In this document: positions 1-8,855 of the stretch, piece by piece
How the letters are laid out: every line of letters begins with the position of its first letter
Position numbering within the stretch: the stretch's first letter is position 1
NCBI RefSeq assembly: GCF_016598615.1
Contig: NZ_CP066831.1
Coordinates: forward strand, 8,246,001-8,310,000
Length of the DNA stretch: 64,000 bases
DNA from: Streptomyces liliifuscus
GTDB taxonomy: Bacteria > Actinomycetota > Actinomycetes > Streptomycetales > Streptomycetaceae
Direction: 5' to 3'
Translations under genes and position numbers: made by a program
The notes under the pieces: generated by a model
Databases searched by the model: none
Seen by the model: only the letters and a program-made list of their open reading frames with translations
What the model was told of the DNA's origin: nothing

Positions 1-975
1 GTCGGCATCGGCCTGTTCATCGCCTTCATCGGCTTCGTCGACGCCGGGTTCGTCACCCGCATACCCGACGTCGCGAACACCACGGTCCCGGTGCAGCTCG
101 GCGGCACCGGCGCACTGGCCGGCTGGCCGATCCTGGTCTTCTGTCTCGGAGTGCTGCTGACCATCGGGCTGCTCGCCCGCAAGGTCAAGGGCGCGATCCT
201 GATCAGCATCGTGACCATGACGATCGTCGCGATCGTCATCAACGAGATCGCGGACATCAAGAGCTGGGGCCTGACCACACCGAAGATCCCCGACGACATC
301 GTGGCCTCGCCCGACTTCGGGCTGCTCGGCGACTTCAGCCTGTTCGGCGCCTTCGGCGAGGCAAGCGTGATCACCGTCGTGCTGCTGGTCTTCACGCTGA
401 TCCTGTCGGACTTCTTCGACACCATGGGCACGGTCGTCGGCATCAGCGCCGAGGCCGGACTCCTGGACGAGGAGGGGAAGGTCCCCAACCTCGGTCGCGT
501 GCTGCTCATCGACGGCGCCGCGGCGGTCGCGGGCGGCGCGGCCTCCGCCTCCTCCTCGACCTCGTACATCGAGTCGGCGGCGGGCGTCGGCGAGGGCGCG
601 CGTACGGGCTTCGCGAACCTCGTCACCGGCGGGCTCTTCGCCCTCGCCCTGTTCATGACCCCGCTGCTGACGATCGTCCCGCTCCAGGCGGCCGCCCCCG
701 CCCTCGTCGCGGTCGGCTTCCTGATGATGACCCAGGTCAAGCACATCGACTGGGACCGCTACGAGATCGCCATCCCGGCGTTCCTGACGATCGCCGTGAT
801 GCCCTTCACCTACTCGATCACCAACGGCATCGGGGCGGGCTTCCTGGCCTACGTCCTGATCAAGACGGTGCTGGGGAAGGCGAAGGAGGTCCACTGGCTG
901 CTGTGGGGCACGTCGGTACTGTTCCTGATCTACTTCGCGATCGACCCGATCGAACAGGTCCTGGGAGTGAAGTAG
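1..975 (+). CDS. NCS2-family purine permease (AzgA-like), 5' truncated
   Basis: Reading frame is open from base 1, so the start lies outside the window; the last 324 codons are present. The product is a polytopic membrane protein with hydrophobic segments throughout. It carries the stretch SSSTSYIESAAGVGEGARTG (encoded near 550-605), which is characteristic of the AzgA/PbuG guanine-hypoxanthine branch of the NCS2 (nucleobase:cation symporter-2) family. The DFFDTMGTV motif before it is also typical. Expected role is proton-coupled uptake of hypoxanthine, guanine or adenine; exact substrate cannot be read from sequence. It ends 20 bases before a strong hairpin (995-1037) that separates it from the convergent penicillin-binding protein gene. 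Confidence 0.88.
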   Translation, partial: VGIGLFIAFIGFVDAGFVTRIPDVANTTVPVQLGGTGALAGWPILVFCLGVLLTIGLLARKVKGAILISIVTMTIVAIVINEIADIKSWGLTTPKIPDDIVASPDFGLLGDFSLFGAFGEASVITVVLLVFTLILSDFFDTMGTVVGISAEAGLLDEEGKVPNLGRVLLIDGAAAVAGGAASASSSTSYIESAAGVGEGARTGFANLVTGGLFALALFMTPLLTIVPLQAAAPALVAVGFLMMTQVKHIDWDRYEIAIPAFLTIAVMPFTYSITNGIGAGFLAYVLIKTVLGKAKEVHWLLWGTSVLFLIYFAIDPIEQVLGVK

Positions 976-990
976 CGGTCACCCTCAAGA

Positions 991-1053
991 GATTGCGCAG
1001 TTCCCCGCGCCCCTTGAAGGGGCGCGGGGAACTGCGCGACCAGCCCCCACCGG
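991..1053. repeat. Dispersed palindromic repeat A, copy 1 (terminator-like)
   Basis: A perfect 19-bp stem: GCGCAGTTCCCCGCGCCCC at 995-1013 and its complement at 1019-1037, with a 5-nt TTGAA loop. The trailing CGACCAGCCCCCACCGG tail is shared with other copies in this window. It sits between two convergent genes, so it probably works as a bidirectional transcription terminator. Confidence 0.85.
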
Positions 1054-1085
1054 CCGGCAGCCGACGAACCGACCAACCGGAACCG

Positions 1086-2537
1086 TCAGTTCTTCAACGC
1101 GGCCTGCATCATCGCCTTCGCGACAGGCGCTGCCAATCCATTACCGCTGACTTCGGAGCGCGCCGCATTCGACTGCTCCACCAACACGGCGACAGCCACT
1201 TCCTTGCCGCTGGAGTCGTCCTTCGCGTACGACGTGAACCACGCATACGGCGTCTTGCTGTTGTTCTCACCGTGCTGCGCCGTACCGGTCTTGCCACCCA
1301 CCGTCGCCCCGGAGATCTGCGCGTTCGTGCCCGTGCCCTCCTCGACGACCGTCTGCATCGCCGACTGCAACTGCTCGGCCGTGGACGAGCTGACGATCTC
1401 CTTCGAGTCCGTCGAGTCGTCGTAGTTCTCCAGTACGTTGCCGTCCGAGTCACTGATCTGCGACACCATGTGCGGCGAGACCAGCTTCCCGCCGTTGGCG
1501 ATGGCGGCAGACACCATGGCCATCTGCAACGGCGTCGCGGTCACGTCGAACTGGCCGATGCCCGTCAGCGCGGTGGACGACTTCTCCATGTCCGACGGAT
1601 ACACGCTCTCGTACGCCCGCACGGGCACGTCCTGCGACTTGTCGTTGAAGCCGAACTTCTCGGCCATCGCCTTGAGCTTGTCCTGGCCCAGGTCGACGGC
1701 CATCTTCGCGAAGACGTTGTTGCACGAGTACTGGAGGGCGACACGGATCGTCGCGTTCTCACAGGGCGCGGACTTGCTCTCGTTCTCCAGGACCCTGGTC
1801 GTGCCCGGCAGCGTGTACGGGTTCTCGCTGTCGGTCTTCGTGTCCACCGAGGAGTACAGGCCGTCCTCCAGCGCGGCGGCCGCGACGACCAGCTTGAACG
1901 TCGAGCCCGGCGGCAGCGGCTGGCGCAGCGCCCGGTTCGTCATCGGCTTCTCCGGGTCCTTCGTCAGCTTCGTCCACGCGTCGGAGTCGCCGGCGCTGAT
2001 CACCGAGGGGTCGTACGACGGGGTGGACACGACGCCGAGGATCTTGCCGGTCTTCGGGTCGATCGCGACGGCGGCACCCTTCTTGTCACCGAGCGCCTCG
2101 TACGCCGCCTTCTGCACGTCCGGGTCGATCGTGGTGACCACGTCACCCGGGTCGGCGCGCTTGCCGGTGACCGTGTCGAGGGGGTTCTTCAGACGGTTGT
2201 CCGTGCCGTCGAGCAGGTTCTGGTAGATGCCCTCCAGCTGCGTCGCCCCGAACACCTGCGAGCTGTAGCCCGTGACCGCCGAGTAGAGGCTGCCGTCGGT
2301 GTACGTGCGCTTGTACTTGAGGTCGCCGCCCTTCGTCTGCGCGGAACCGGTGATCGCGTCTCCGGCCACGATGATGTTCCCGAGCGGGTACGCGTACTGC
2401 TCGATCGCGTTCCGTCGGTTGTCCTTGCTGTCCGCGAGCGCCTGGCCTTCGTAGAACTGCACCCAGGTCGCCCGGACAAGGAGGGCGAGGACGAGCAGCA
2501 GGGTGAAGACGGAGGCGCGCCTGATCGTTTTGTTCAT
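1086..2537 (-). CDS. Class B penicillin-binding protein (peptidoglycan D,D-transpeptidase)
   Basis: A 483-residue protein that cross-links peptidoglycan outside the membrane. One N-terminal membrane anchor (about residues 9-25) is followed by a dimerisation/pedestal region and a C-terminal transpeptidase domain. All three penicillin-binding motifs are visible: SxxK as STFK (212-215, nucleophile S212), SxN as SCN (271-273) and KTG (416-418). Length and the short N-terminal region match PbpA-like class B PBPs of actinobacteria, which act in septal or sporulation-associated wall synthesis. No FtsW/RodA partner is adjacent; in other actinobacterial genomes pbpA often lies beside rodA, so this is a stand-alone paralog. 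It converges on the permease gene. Confidence 0.93.
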   Translation of the reverse strand: MNKTIRRASVFTLLLVLALLVRATWVQFYEGQALADSKDNRRNAIEQYAYPLGNIIVAGDAITGSAQTKGGDLKYKRTYTDGSLYSAVTGYSSQVFGATQLEGIYQNLLDGTDNRLKNPLDTVTGKRADPGDVVTTIDPDVQKAAYEALGDKKGAAVAIDPKTGKILGVVSTPSYDPSVISAGDSDAWTKLTKDPEKPMTNRALRQPLPPGSTFKLVVAAAALEDGLYSSVDTKTDSENPYTLPGTTRVLENESKSAPCENATIRVALQYSCNNVFAKMAVDLGQDKLKAMAEKFGFNDKSQDVPVRAYESVYPSDMEKSSTALTGIGQFDVTATPLQMAMVSAAIANGGKLVSPHMVSQISDSDGNVLENYDDSTDSKEIVSSSTAEQLQSAMQTVVEEGTGTNAQISGATVGGKTGTAQHGENNSKTPYAWFTSYAKDDSSGKEVAVAVLVEQSNAARSEVSGNGLAAPVAKAMMQAALKN

Positions 2538-2644
2538 CCCGCTTGGAGGACGACCGGGACCGGTCCGATCGTTCCAATCCGCCCGGATTTCTCATGTGCC
2601 GTTCATCAAACCGGGCTCTCGGCCGCGTCCCTCGGCCGTGCCCC

Positions 2645-3301
2645 TCATGAGGCCGTGTCCTTCAGGAACCCCGCCTCGTACGCCGCGATCACCGCCTGTG
2701 TACGGTCCCGGGTCGCCGTCTTCGCCAGGACGGCCGCCACGTGCGTCTTCACCGTCGCCGGCCCGACGCCGATGCGGCCCGCGATCTCGGCGTTGGTCAG
2801 CCCGGCGGCCATCAGCCGCAGGACCTCGCTCTCCCGGCCGGTGAGCCTCGCCACCCAGGCCGGCGGTGCCGCCTTCGCCCGCCCGTACTCGGTGGCGAGC
2901 GTACGCACCGCCGCGGGGAACAGCAGGCTGTCGCTGTGCGCGACCAGCCGCACGGCCTGGACGAGCGCGTCGGCGTCGGCCCGCTTGAGCAGAAACCCGG
3001 ACGCTCCGGCGCGCAGCGCCTCGTACACGTACGCGTCGTTCTCGAAGGTGGTCACCACGATGACGCGTGGGGGATCGGGCAGCGTCGCCAGGATCTGCTC
3101 GGTGGCGCGGATGCCGTCGATCCCGGGCATCCGGACGTCCATGAGGACGACGTCCGGCGCCAGCTCGCGGACGACGGACACGGCCTCGGCGCCCGTGGCC
3201 GCCTCGCCGACGACCTCCAGACCGGGCTCGGCCGTCAGGATGGCGCGCAGCGCGGTGCGCACCATGCGCTCGTCGTCGGCGAGAACGATCCGGATGGTCA
3301 T
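2645..3301 (-). CDS. NarL/LuxR-family response regulator
   Basis: A 218-residue two-component response regulator. The receiver domain has acidic residues DD at 9-10, phosphoacceptor D55 (in LMDVRMPG), T83 region (VVTTF) and K105 region (FLLKRAD). The C-terminal LuxR-type helix-turn-helix reads LTGRESEVLRLMAAGLTNAE onward. The start at 3301 was chosen because its ATG overlaps the TGA of the upstream histidine kinase (ATGA), giving translational coupling; a longer frame to 3340 would run into the kinase gene. It is the last gene of a membrane protein-kinase-regulator set. Target genes are not evident. Confidence 0.93.
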   Translation of the reverse strand: MTIRIVLADDERMVRTALRAILTAEPGLEVVGEAATGAEAVSVVRELAPDVVLMDVRMPGIDGIRATEQILATLPDPPRVIVVTTFENDAYVYEALRAGASGFLLKRADADALVQAVRLVAHSDSLLFPAAVRTLATEYGRAKAAPPAWVARLTGRESEVLRLMAAGLTNAEIAGRIGVGPATVKTHVAAVLAKTATRDRTQAVIAAYEAGFLKDTAS

Positions 3302-4587
3302 ACGGGTCCTTCCAGGGGGAGTCGTACGTGCAGCCGCCACACCCCGTCCACCGGCCCGGCCTCCGTGCTGCCGCCCAGGAGCCGGGCCCGGTCGGCGATG
3401 CCGCGCAGGCCGTGGCCGCCGCCGGGACGGGGGACCACGGCCGTCGGCGCGGGGTTCTCGGCGGTGATGGCCAGCTCCCTGCCGTCGGGGACCACCCTGA
3501 TCCGCAGGGTCACGGAGGTCCCGGGGCCGGCGTGCTTGAGGGCGTTGCTCAGCGCCTCCTGCACGATGCGGTACGCCTCACGGGAGACGAGCGGGGGCAG
3601 CGCCTCGGGGTCGGCCTCCACGGCGGCGGTCACGCGAAGGCCGCCCGCGCGGGTGCGGTGGAGCAGACCGTCGAGGTCGGCGGCGAGCGTGGGCGAGGGA
3701 GCGGTCGCGGGGGTCGTACCGGGGGAGTCCGACGCGCCGCCGGGGGAGCCGGCATCGCGCAACACACCCAGTACGGCGTCGAGTTCGCCCACCGTGCGCC
3801 GCGTGGTGTCCTCGATCGCGGCCAGCGCCTCGCGCACGAACTCCGGGTCGCTGTCCAGGACCCGGCGGGCCGCGCTCGCCTGGAGCGTGACGGCGCTCAG
3901 CGCGTGCCCGACGGAGTCGTGCAGCTCGCGGGCCAGCCGGTTGCGTACGGCGAGGTCGGCGGCGCGCGCCTCGGCGGCGGCGAGCCGGTCCTCGGGCGTG
4001 GGCCCGAGCAGTTCCGGCGCCCAGCGGGCCAGCAGCGCGCCCGTGCCCGCCGCGCAGCCGGCGAGGGCCGCCAGCATCGCCGCACCCGCGACCGGGGAGA
4101 GCGCCAACGCCCAGGTGTGGTCGAAGAGTTCGGGCAGATCGAGCCGGGAGTCGCGCAGCCCCACGTAGAGCGGGAGCGCGATCAGCACCACCGCGAAGGG
4201 CGGCGTCGCGAGGGACATCCCGGCGATCACTCCGCCGAACCCCAGGTGCAGCGTGAACCACAGGGCCGTACGCCCCTTCGCCTGCCGGGTGCGCGCGGGC
4301 CCGTCGGCGAGACGGTCGCCGTCGACCCCGCACAGGGCGCGGACCACGGCCACCGACATCGGCCGGGTCAGCGGGAACAGCCCGGTGATCGCGGCGAGCG
4401 GCAGCCCGGCCCCGAAGGCGAGCAGCTGATGGGGCAGCGAACTGAACAGGTTCTGGGAGTTCGTGAACGGGCCGACGATCAGCTCGCCGACGAAGACGTA
4501 CGGCATGGCGAGCGCGCCGCCGAGGATCAGATGGATCCACCGGCGACGCGTCCGCCTCCCGAACAGGGTCCGGGCGAACGCGGTCAC
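3298..4587 (-). CDS. Membrane sensor histidine kinase (HisKA_3/NarX type)
   Basis: A 429-residue kinase with about five or six N-terminal membrane segments (residues 17-190), no obvious large extracellular sensor, then a dimerisation domain with phosphoacceptor H223 in ARELHDSVGHALSAV and a HATPase_c domain ending with the GHGLRGIADRA glycine motif. The GTG start at 4587 overlaps the TGA of the upstream membrane-protein gene (GTGA). Its own stop overlaps the regulator start. The three-gene operon implies the upstream membrane protein may be a sensor partner or the transported/regulated target. Signal is unknown. Confidence 0.9.
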   Translation of the reverse strand: MTAFARTLFGRRTRRRWIHLILGGALAMPYVFVGELIVGPFTNSQNLFSSLPHQLLAFGAGLPLAAITGLFPLTRPMSVAVVRALCGVDGDRLADGPARTRQAKGRTALWFTLHLGFGGVIAGMSLATPPFAVVLIALPLYVGLRDSRLDLPELFDHTWALALSPVAGAAMLAALAGCAAGTGALLARWAPELLGPTPEDRLAAAEARAADLAVRNRLARELHDSVGHALSAVTLQASAARRVLDSDPEFVREALAAIEDTTRRTVGELDAVLGVLRDAGSPGGASDSPGTTPATAPSPTLAADLDGLLHRTRAGGLRVTAAVEADPEALPPLVSREAYRIVQEALSNALKHAGPGTSVTLRIRVVPDGRELAITAENPAPTAVVPRPGGGHGLRGIADRARLLGGSTEAGPVDGVWRLHVRLPLEGPV

Positions 4588-5561
4588 GCCGACCGCTTCG
4601 CCAGGACGGAGGCACCGACGCCCGCCACGAGGATGCCGACGATCATCTGCCCAGCGTAGGTGAGGTTCATCAGGGTCGTCGGCTGCTCGGCGATGTCGTC
4701 CACACCGGCCAGGCTCGCCAGCGAGAGCCAGCCGCCCCAGCAGGCCACGGCCCCGGAACCGGTCCAGGCCAGGGCGAGCGGAACCTTCACGGACAGGGCG
4801 CGGCCGGGCCGCCGGAACGCGAGCAGATACGCGCCCGTGACGGCGGCGGCCAGGAAGACGACGTACATGCCCTCCAGCACATGGAAGTCGCCCGTACGGT
4901 CCTCGACGCGGGCCTCGTTGAGCCCGGTGGCCGAGCCGCAGGCCCACAGGAGATGGAGGGCGCCGGGGAACAGTGCGACGACCCCGGCGGCCACGGCTGC
5001 CGTCCGCTGTGTGGCCCGCCCCCGACCGGCGGGCCACTCCCGCCACAGATGCCCCCACCGGTCCCGCGCGTACAGCACGAACAGCGTGCCGAGCGCGAGC
5101 CCCTGCACGATGAACCCGGTGTAGACGACCCCGAACACCCACTCGTCGAGGAACGGCTCCTTCCCAGTGTCCCCGGCCCTGTTCACACTCCCGCCGAACG
5201 CCCTCACGAGCAGTTGCAGCGGATACCCGGTCATGATCGGGGCGAGCAGTCCGGTCGCGACCCACATGGGGAACACCAGCAGCCACGCGGGCACCCGCAA
5301 CCCCCAGGGCCGCGTGAGCAGCAACGCCAGCACGATCACCGCACTGTCCAGCAGCACACTCGCCCCGTTGGCCACGGCCATCGCCACCCGATGGTCCAGC
5401 AGCGAGCTCCCCTCGGGAATCCCGAGCCGACTCCCGCCCAACCAGGCGACTTTGAGCCCGACGTAAGGCACACAGGCCACGACGGCGACGGCACACAGCA
5501 CCCGCCGAGGGAGGGGTGTGGGGGAAGCCGGTGCAGGAGTGGAGGAGAGCATCTGTGTCAT
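4584..5561 (-). CDS. Polytopic membrane protein of unknown function, upstream of a two-component system
   Basis: A 325-residue protein with roughly eight or nine hydrophobic segments separated by short basic or acidic loops. It has no motif that I recognise. The ATG at 5561 gives MTQMLSS followed by a first membrane span; a longer frame to 5756 runs through repeat copy 2 and is rejected. An internal ATG at 5552 is an alternative start. Translational coupling to the kinase suggests a shared signalling unit, for example an ancillary sensor. That role is inference from position only. Confidence 0.75.
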   Translation of the reverse strand: MTQMLSSTPAPASPTPLPRRVLCAVAVVACVPYVGLKVAWLGGSRLGIPEGSSLLDHRVAMAVANGASVLLDSAVIVLALLLTRPWGLRVPAWLLVFPMWVATGLLAPIMTGYPLQLLVRAFGGSVNRAGDTGKEPFLDEWVFGVVYTGFIVQGLALGTLFVLYARDRWGHLWREWPAGRGRATQRTAAVAAGVVALFPGALHLLWACGSATGLNEARVEDRTGDFHVLEGMYVVFLAAAVTGAYLLAFRRPGRALSVKVPLALAWTGSGAVACWGGWLSLASLAGVDDIAEQPTTLMNLTYAGQMIVGILVAGVGASVLAKRSA

Positions 5562-5635
5562 GCCATCCACGCTCCCGCTCAGCCCCGCCGGACACGTCCT
5601 GCGCAACGACGATCCCCCTCCGCCGCACGGGGGAG

Positions 5636-5690
5636 AGGGGGCGGGTCCCGCCCCTTCAGGGGCTCGGGGAACTGCGCGACCAGCCACGGT
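5636..5690. repeat. Dispersed palindromic repeat A, copy 2 (degenerate)
   Basis: The right arm GGGGCTCGGGGAACTGCGC (5659-5677) with CGACCAGCC tail is conserved. The left arm is shortened to a GCCCCTTCAGGGGC mini-hairpin. It lies downstream of the GNAT gene end (5753) and upstream of the membrane-protein start (5561), both on the minus strand, consistent with a terminator for the GNAT transcript. Confidence 0.7.
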
Positions 5691-5752
5691 CAACCCGCGG
5701 CTCACAACCAACCGCAGCCCCAACGGCGCCCGAACGGCACCTCGGCGGAGCT

Positions 5753-6271
5753 TCACCCCTCCAGTGTCAGCACAACCTCGTCGATCTCCTCACCCCGCGC
5801 GTTCGCGAACCCCCGGTCCTGCCCGGAGACGCGAAACCCACACTTCTCCAGCACCCGCAACGACCCCACATTGTCCGCCGCCGCCCGAGCGAACAACGGA
5901 CGCTCGGACACCGCATCGAGCAGCGCCAGCAAGGCCCCCGTGGCGATCCCCCGCCCCCAGTACGCCCGATCGATCCAGTACGTCACTTCGCGCTCGCCGG
6001 GCGAGCCGTACACCGCCGCGCTGCCGACCACGTCCCCGTCGACGAGGATCGTACGGTTGACGACGTCGGGCAGGGCGCGGATCCGCTTCCAGTGGGCGTC
6101 GAACGCGTCCCGGTCCGTAGGGTCCTTCGCGGTGAACGCGGCCATCCGCACCGACTCGGGATCCATCATCTGCCGGAAGAACACGGGCAGATCGCTGTCG
6201 TGGACCTCACGGAGCACGACCTCTCCGCCAGGTACGCCAGGTACGCCAGAAGCGCCGGAAAAGTCAGCCAT
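5753..6271 (-). CDS. GNAT-family N-acetyltransferase (RimJ/RimL-like)
   Basis: A 172-residue single-domain GNAT. The acetyl-CoA binding segment is visible as YWGRGIATGALLALLD (motif A, R/Q-x-x-G-x-G/A), preceded by the beta strand EVTYWIDRAY and followed by ADNVGSLRVLEKCGFRVSGQ, the typical N-x-x-S-x-x-x-x-E-K-x-G-F motif B. This pattern fits the acetyltransferase_3 (RimJ/RimL) branch, which acetylates protein N-termini or small amines; the substrate is not predictable. The start lies one base from the stop of the upstream IclR gene, so the two are probably co-transcribed. Confidence 0.88.
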   Translation of the reverse strand: MADFSGASGVPGVPGGEVVLREVHDSDLPVFFRQMMDPESVRMAAFTAKDPTDRDAFDAHWKRIRALPDVVNRTILVDGDVVGSAAVYGSPGEREVTYWIDRAYWGRGIATGALLALLDAVSERPLFARAAADNVGSLRVLEKCGFRVSGQDRGFANARGEEIDEVVLTLEG

Positions 6272-6272
6272 G

Positions 6273-7046
6273 TCAGAGCCTCCGGGTGGCGAGAGTCAGC
6301 CGGTCCCGCGCGTCGAACAGCGCGTCCTTCACCATCTGCTCGTGCGCGGGCGTCAGCCGCGCCACCGGCACGGAGCAGCTGATCGCGTCCCGGGCGGGAG
6401 TCCGGTAGGGGATCGCGACGCCGAAGCAGCGCAGCCCCAGCGTGTTCTCCTCGCGGTCCACCGCGAACCCCTGCTCCCGCACCTGGTGCAGTTCCTCGAT
6501 GAGCTTCTCCCGGTCGGTGATCGTGTGCTCGGTCAGCGCGGGGAGCGTCTCCGGGAGCAGCTTCCGTACCTGCTCGTCGGTGTGTGTGGCGAGCAGCGCC
6601 TTGCCGAGGGACGTGGAGTGCGCGGGCAGCCGGCGGCCCACGCGCGTGAAGGGGCGCAGGTAGTGCTGGGACTGGCGGGTCGCGAGGTAGACGACGTTCG
6701 TGCCGTCGAGGCGCGCCAGGTGGATGGTCTCCGTGGTGTCGTCGGAGAGGCGGTCCAGGGTCGGCCGCGCGGCCGCTACGACCTCGTCGCCGTCGATGTA
6801 CGACGTACCGACGAGCAGGGCCCGTACGCCGATGCCGTACCGCGTGCCCGTCGCGTCCGTCTCGACCCAGCCGAGCTCGACGAGGGTCCGCAGGAGCATG
6901 TAGAGACTGGACTTGGGGTACCCGACGGCCTCCTGCACGGCGGCCAGGGAGTGCATGCCCGGGCGTCCGGCGAAGTACTCCAGCAATTCAACCGTCCGCA
7001 CCGCGGACTTGACTTGTGCCCCGCCGCCCGTCTCGACTGCCGACAT
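6273..7046 (-). CDS. IclR-family transcriptional regulator
   Basis: A 257-residue regulator with an N-terminal winged helix-turn-helix (about 14-75, containing GYPKSSLYMLLRTLVELGWV) and a C-terminal IclR effector-binding GAF-like domain (about 90-250, including AHSTSLGKALLA and LGLRCFGVAIPYR). It is divergent from the aldehyde dehydrogenase at 7177, the usual arrangement for a local repressor or activator of a catabolic gene. A palindrome at 7105-7131 between the two genes is the likely operator. The dehydrogenase family points to sugar-acid or proline-derived compounds as possible inducers; this is inference. Confidence 0.93.
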   Translation of the reverse strand: MSAVETGGGAQVKSAVRTVELLEYFAGRPGMHSLAAVQEAVGYPKSSLYMLLRTLVELGWVETDATGTRYGIGVRALLVGTSYIDGDEVVAAARPTLDRLSDDTTETIHLARLDGTNVVYLATRQSQHYLRPFTRVGRRLPAHSTSLGKALLATHTDEQVRKLLPETLPALTEHTITDREKLIEELHQVREQGFAVDREENTLGLRCFGVAIPYRTPARDAISCSVPVARLTPAHEQMVKDALFDARDRLTLATRRL

Positions 7047-7104
7047 CGCCTTGACCCCCTAGTTGGCCGGGAAATAGTCTCCACAGCATATTCACCACCA
7101 GAGA

Positions 7105-7131
7105 CAGCGTTCAGCATATCGAACGCCGCTG
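7105..7131. promoter_or_regulatory. Candidate IclR operator in divergent promoter region
   Basis: Imperfect palindrome with arms CAGCGTTC (7105-7112) and GAACGcCGCTG (7121-7131) around an AGCATATC core. An octamer CAGCATAT occurs twice (7084 and 7112), 28 bp apart. It lies between the IclR start (7046) and the dehydrogenase start (7177). Position and symmetry fit an autoregulatory operator; no binding data. Confidence 0.5.
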
Positions 7132-7176
7132 GTGAGTGGCACATGTACTGCGGCATTACATCTGGAGGGACCCGCG

Positions 7177-8706
7177 GTGGCAGCAGCACCAGTCTGGAGT
7201 GTCGACCCCCGAACCGGGAAGCAGCGCGAGCAGGTTGCGGTGGAAGCCACAGCCCAGGAGGTGGACGCGGCCGTCCGCGCGGCCCATGCCGCCCGGGGAG
7301 CACTCGCCGACCGCACCGTCCGTGCGGCCTTCCTGCGCTCCGCGGCCGACCAGCTCGAAGGGGCCAAGGAGCACCTGGTCGAGGCCGCGGACGCGGAGAC
7401 CGCGCTCGGTCCGGTCCGGCTCACCGGCGAGCTCGCCCGCACCTGCTACCAGTTGCGGGCCTTCGCGGACATCGTGGACGAGGGCGAGTTCCTCGGTGTG
7501 GTGATCAACCACCCCGACGACACCGCCACCCCGCCGATCCCGGACCTGCGCCGCTACAAGGTGCCGCTGGGCGTCGTCGCCGTCTACTCGGCCTCGAACT
7601 TCCCCTTCGCCTTCTCCGTGCCCGGCGGCGACACCGCGAGCGCGCTCGCCGCGGGCTGCCCGGTCGTCGTCAAGGCGCACCCCGACCACCCGGGCCTGTC
7701 CGAGCTGGTCGCGTCCGTCCTGCGCCGGGCCGCCGCCCAGCACGACATCCCGGACGGTGTCCTCGGCCTGGTGCACGGCTTCGACGCGGGCGTCGAGCTG
7801 GTCAGGCACCCGCTGGTCACGGCCGCCGGATTCACCGGTTCGGTACGCGGCGGACGCGCCCTCTTCGACGCGGCGGCCGCCCGCCCCGCGCCGATCCCCT
7901 TCCACGGCGAGCTGGGCTCCCTGAACCCCGTCGTCGTCACCGAGGCCGCGGCCGCCGAGCGCGCCGAGGCGATCGGTACGGGCCTCGCGGGCTCCATGAC
8001 GCTGGGCGTCGGCCAGTTCTGCGTGAAGCCGGGTCTGGTGCTGGCGCCCGCCGGCGCGTCCGGTGACCGGCTGGTCAAGTCGCTGACGGACGCGGTGAGC
8101 GACACGGACGCGGGCGTTCTCCTGGACCACCGCATGCGCGACAACTTCGTCGCGGGGGTCGCCGAGCGGGCCGAACTCCCGGACGTGGACGCCCCGGTGA
8201 CCCCGGGCGCGGGCAGCGAGCACACGGTGAGCCCGGGCTTCCTGACGGTTCCGGCCGAGCGGCTCGCGAGCGAGGGCGAGTACGACCTGCTCCTCGAGGA
8301 GTGCTTCGGGCCGGTCACCGTCGTCGCGCGCTACGAGGACGAGGCCGAGGCGAACGCGGTGCTCGCGCGGCTGCCCGGCAACCTCACCGCGACCGTCCAC
8401 CTCTCCACGGAGGAGACCGCCGGTGAGGGACGCGGTGCGGAGATCCTCGCCGAGCTGACGCCGCTCGCCGGTCGCGTCCTGGTCAACGCGTGGCCGACCG
8501 GTGTCGCCGTCGCGCCCGCCCAGCATCACGGAGGGCCGTACCCGGCGACCACCTCCACGTCCACGTCGGTCGGCGGTACGGCCATCGAGCGGTGGCTGCG
8601 GCCGGTGGCGTACCAGAACACGCCGGAGGCGCTGTTGCCGGCGGAGCTCCGTGACGACAACCCGTTGGGGTTGCCGCGGCGCTTTGACGGCCGTCTGGAG
8701 CGGTAG
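7177..8706 (+). CDS. Aldehyde dehydrogenase (NADP+), 2,5-dioxovalerate/alpha-ketoglutarate semialdehyde type
   Basis: A 509-residue ALDH of the KGSDH branch. It is expected to oxidise 2,5-dioxopentanoate to 2-oxoglutarate, the last step of non-phosphorylative catabolism of sugar acids or hydroxyproline. Visible features are the ASNFPFAFSVPGGDTASALAAGCPVV cofactor-side segment (split here: ASNFPFAFSV then PGGDTASALAAGCPVV), the FTGSVRGGRALFD turn, catalytic Glu in PFHGELGSLNP and catalytic Cys in GVGQFCVKPG. The GTG at 7177 is preferred because GGAGGG lies at 7164-7169, 7 bases upstream; a longer frame begins at 7132 but lacks a ribosome site. No dehydratase partner gene is nearby. Confidence 0.88.
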   Translation: MAAAPVWSVDPRTGKQREQVAVEATAQEVDAAVRAAHAARGALADRTVRAAFLRSAADQLEGAKEHLVEAADAETALGPVRLTGELARTCYQLRAFADIVDEGEFLGVVINHPDDTATPPIPDLRRYKVPLGVVAVYSASNFPFAFSVPGGDTASALAAGCPVVVKAHPDHPGLSELVASVLRRAAAQHDIPDGVLGLVHGFDAGVELVRHPLVTAAGFTGSVRGGRALFDAAAARPAPIPFHGELGSLNPVVVTEAAAAERAEAIGTGLAGSMTLGVGQFCVKPGLVLAPAGASGDRLVKSLTDAVSDTDAGVLLDHRMRDNFVAGVAERAELPDVDAPVTPGAGSEHTVSPGFLTVPAERLASEGEYDLLLEECFGPVTVVARYEDEAEANAVLARLPGNLTATVHLSTEETAGEGRGAEILAELTPLAGRVLVNAWPTGVAVAPAQHHGGPYPATTSTSTSVGGTAIERWLRPVAYQNTPEALLPAELRDDNPLGLPRRFDGRLER

Positions 8707-8756
8707 CGCTCCGCTGGGTTCGCTGTTGTCGGGGTCGTGTGTGAGCCGCGGGCCGG

Positions 8757-8833
8757 TTGTGGCTGGTCGCGCAGTTCCCCGCGCCCCCAAGGGGCGCCCC
8801 TGAAGGACCCCGCGCCCCTTTCGGGGCGTGGGG
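8757..8833. repeat. Dispersed palindromic repeat A, copy 3
   Basis: Left arm GGCTGGTCGCGCAGTTCCCC (8761-8780) plus GCGCCCCC. The right half is rearranged: it contains a second hairpin, CCCCGCGCCCC with GGGGCGTGGGG (about 8808-8833). It lies after the dehydrogenase stop and just ahead of the DUF1349 gene, so it may terminate the former. Confidence 0.75.
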
Positions 8834-8855
8834 GTGGACCTGACAGACTCGGGGG

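Noticed and set aside
903..3467. 854-residue plus-strand open frame opposite the PBP and response regulator genes
   Set aside because: Arg/His-rich composition typical of antisense frames in high-GC DNA, no domain, fully overlaps two strong minus-strand genes.
4881..8066. 1061-residue plus-strand open frame
   Set aside because: Crosses several real genes and repeat copy 2; low-complexity Arg/Pro/Gly protein with no family.
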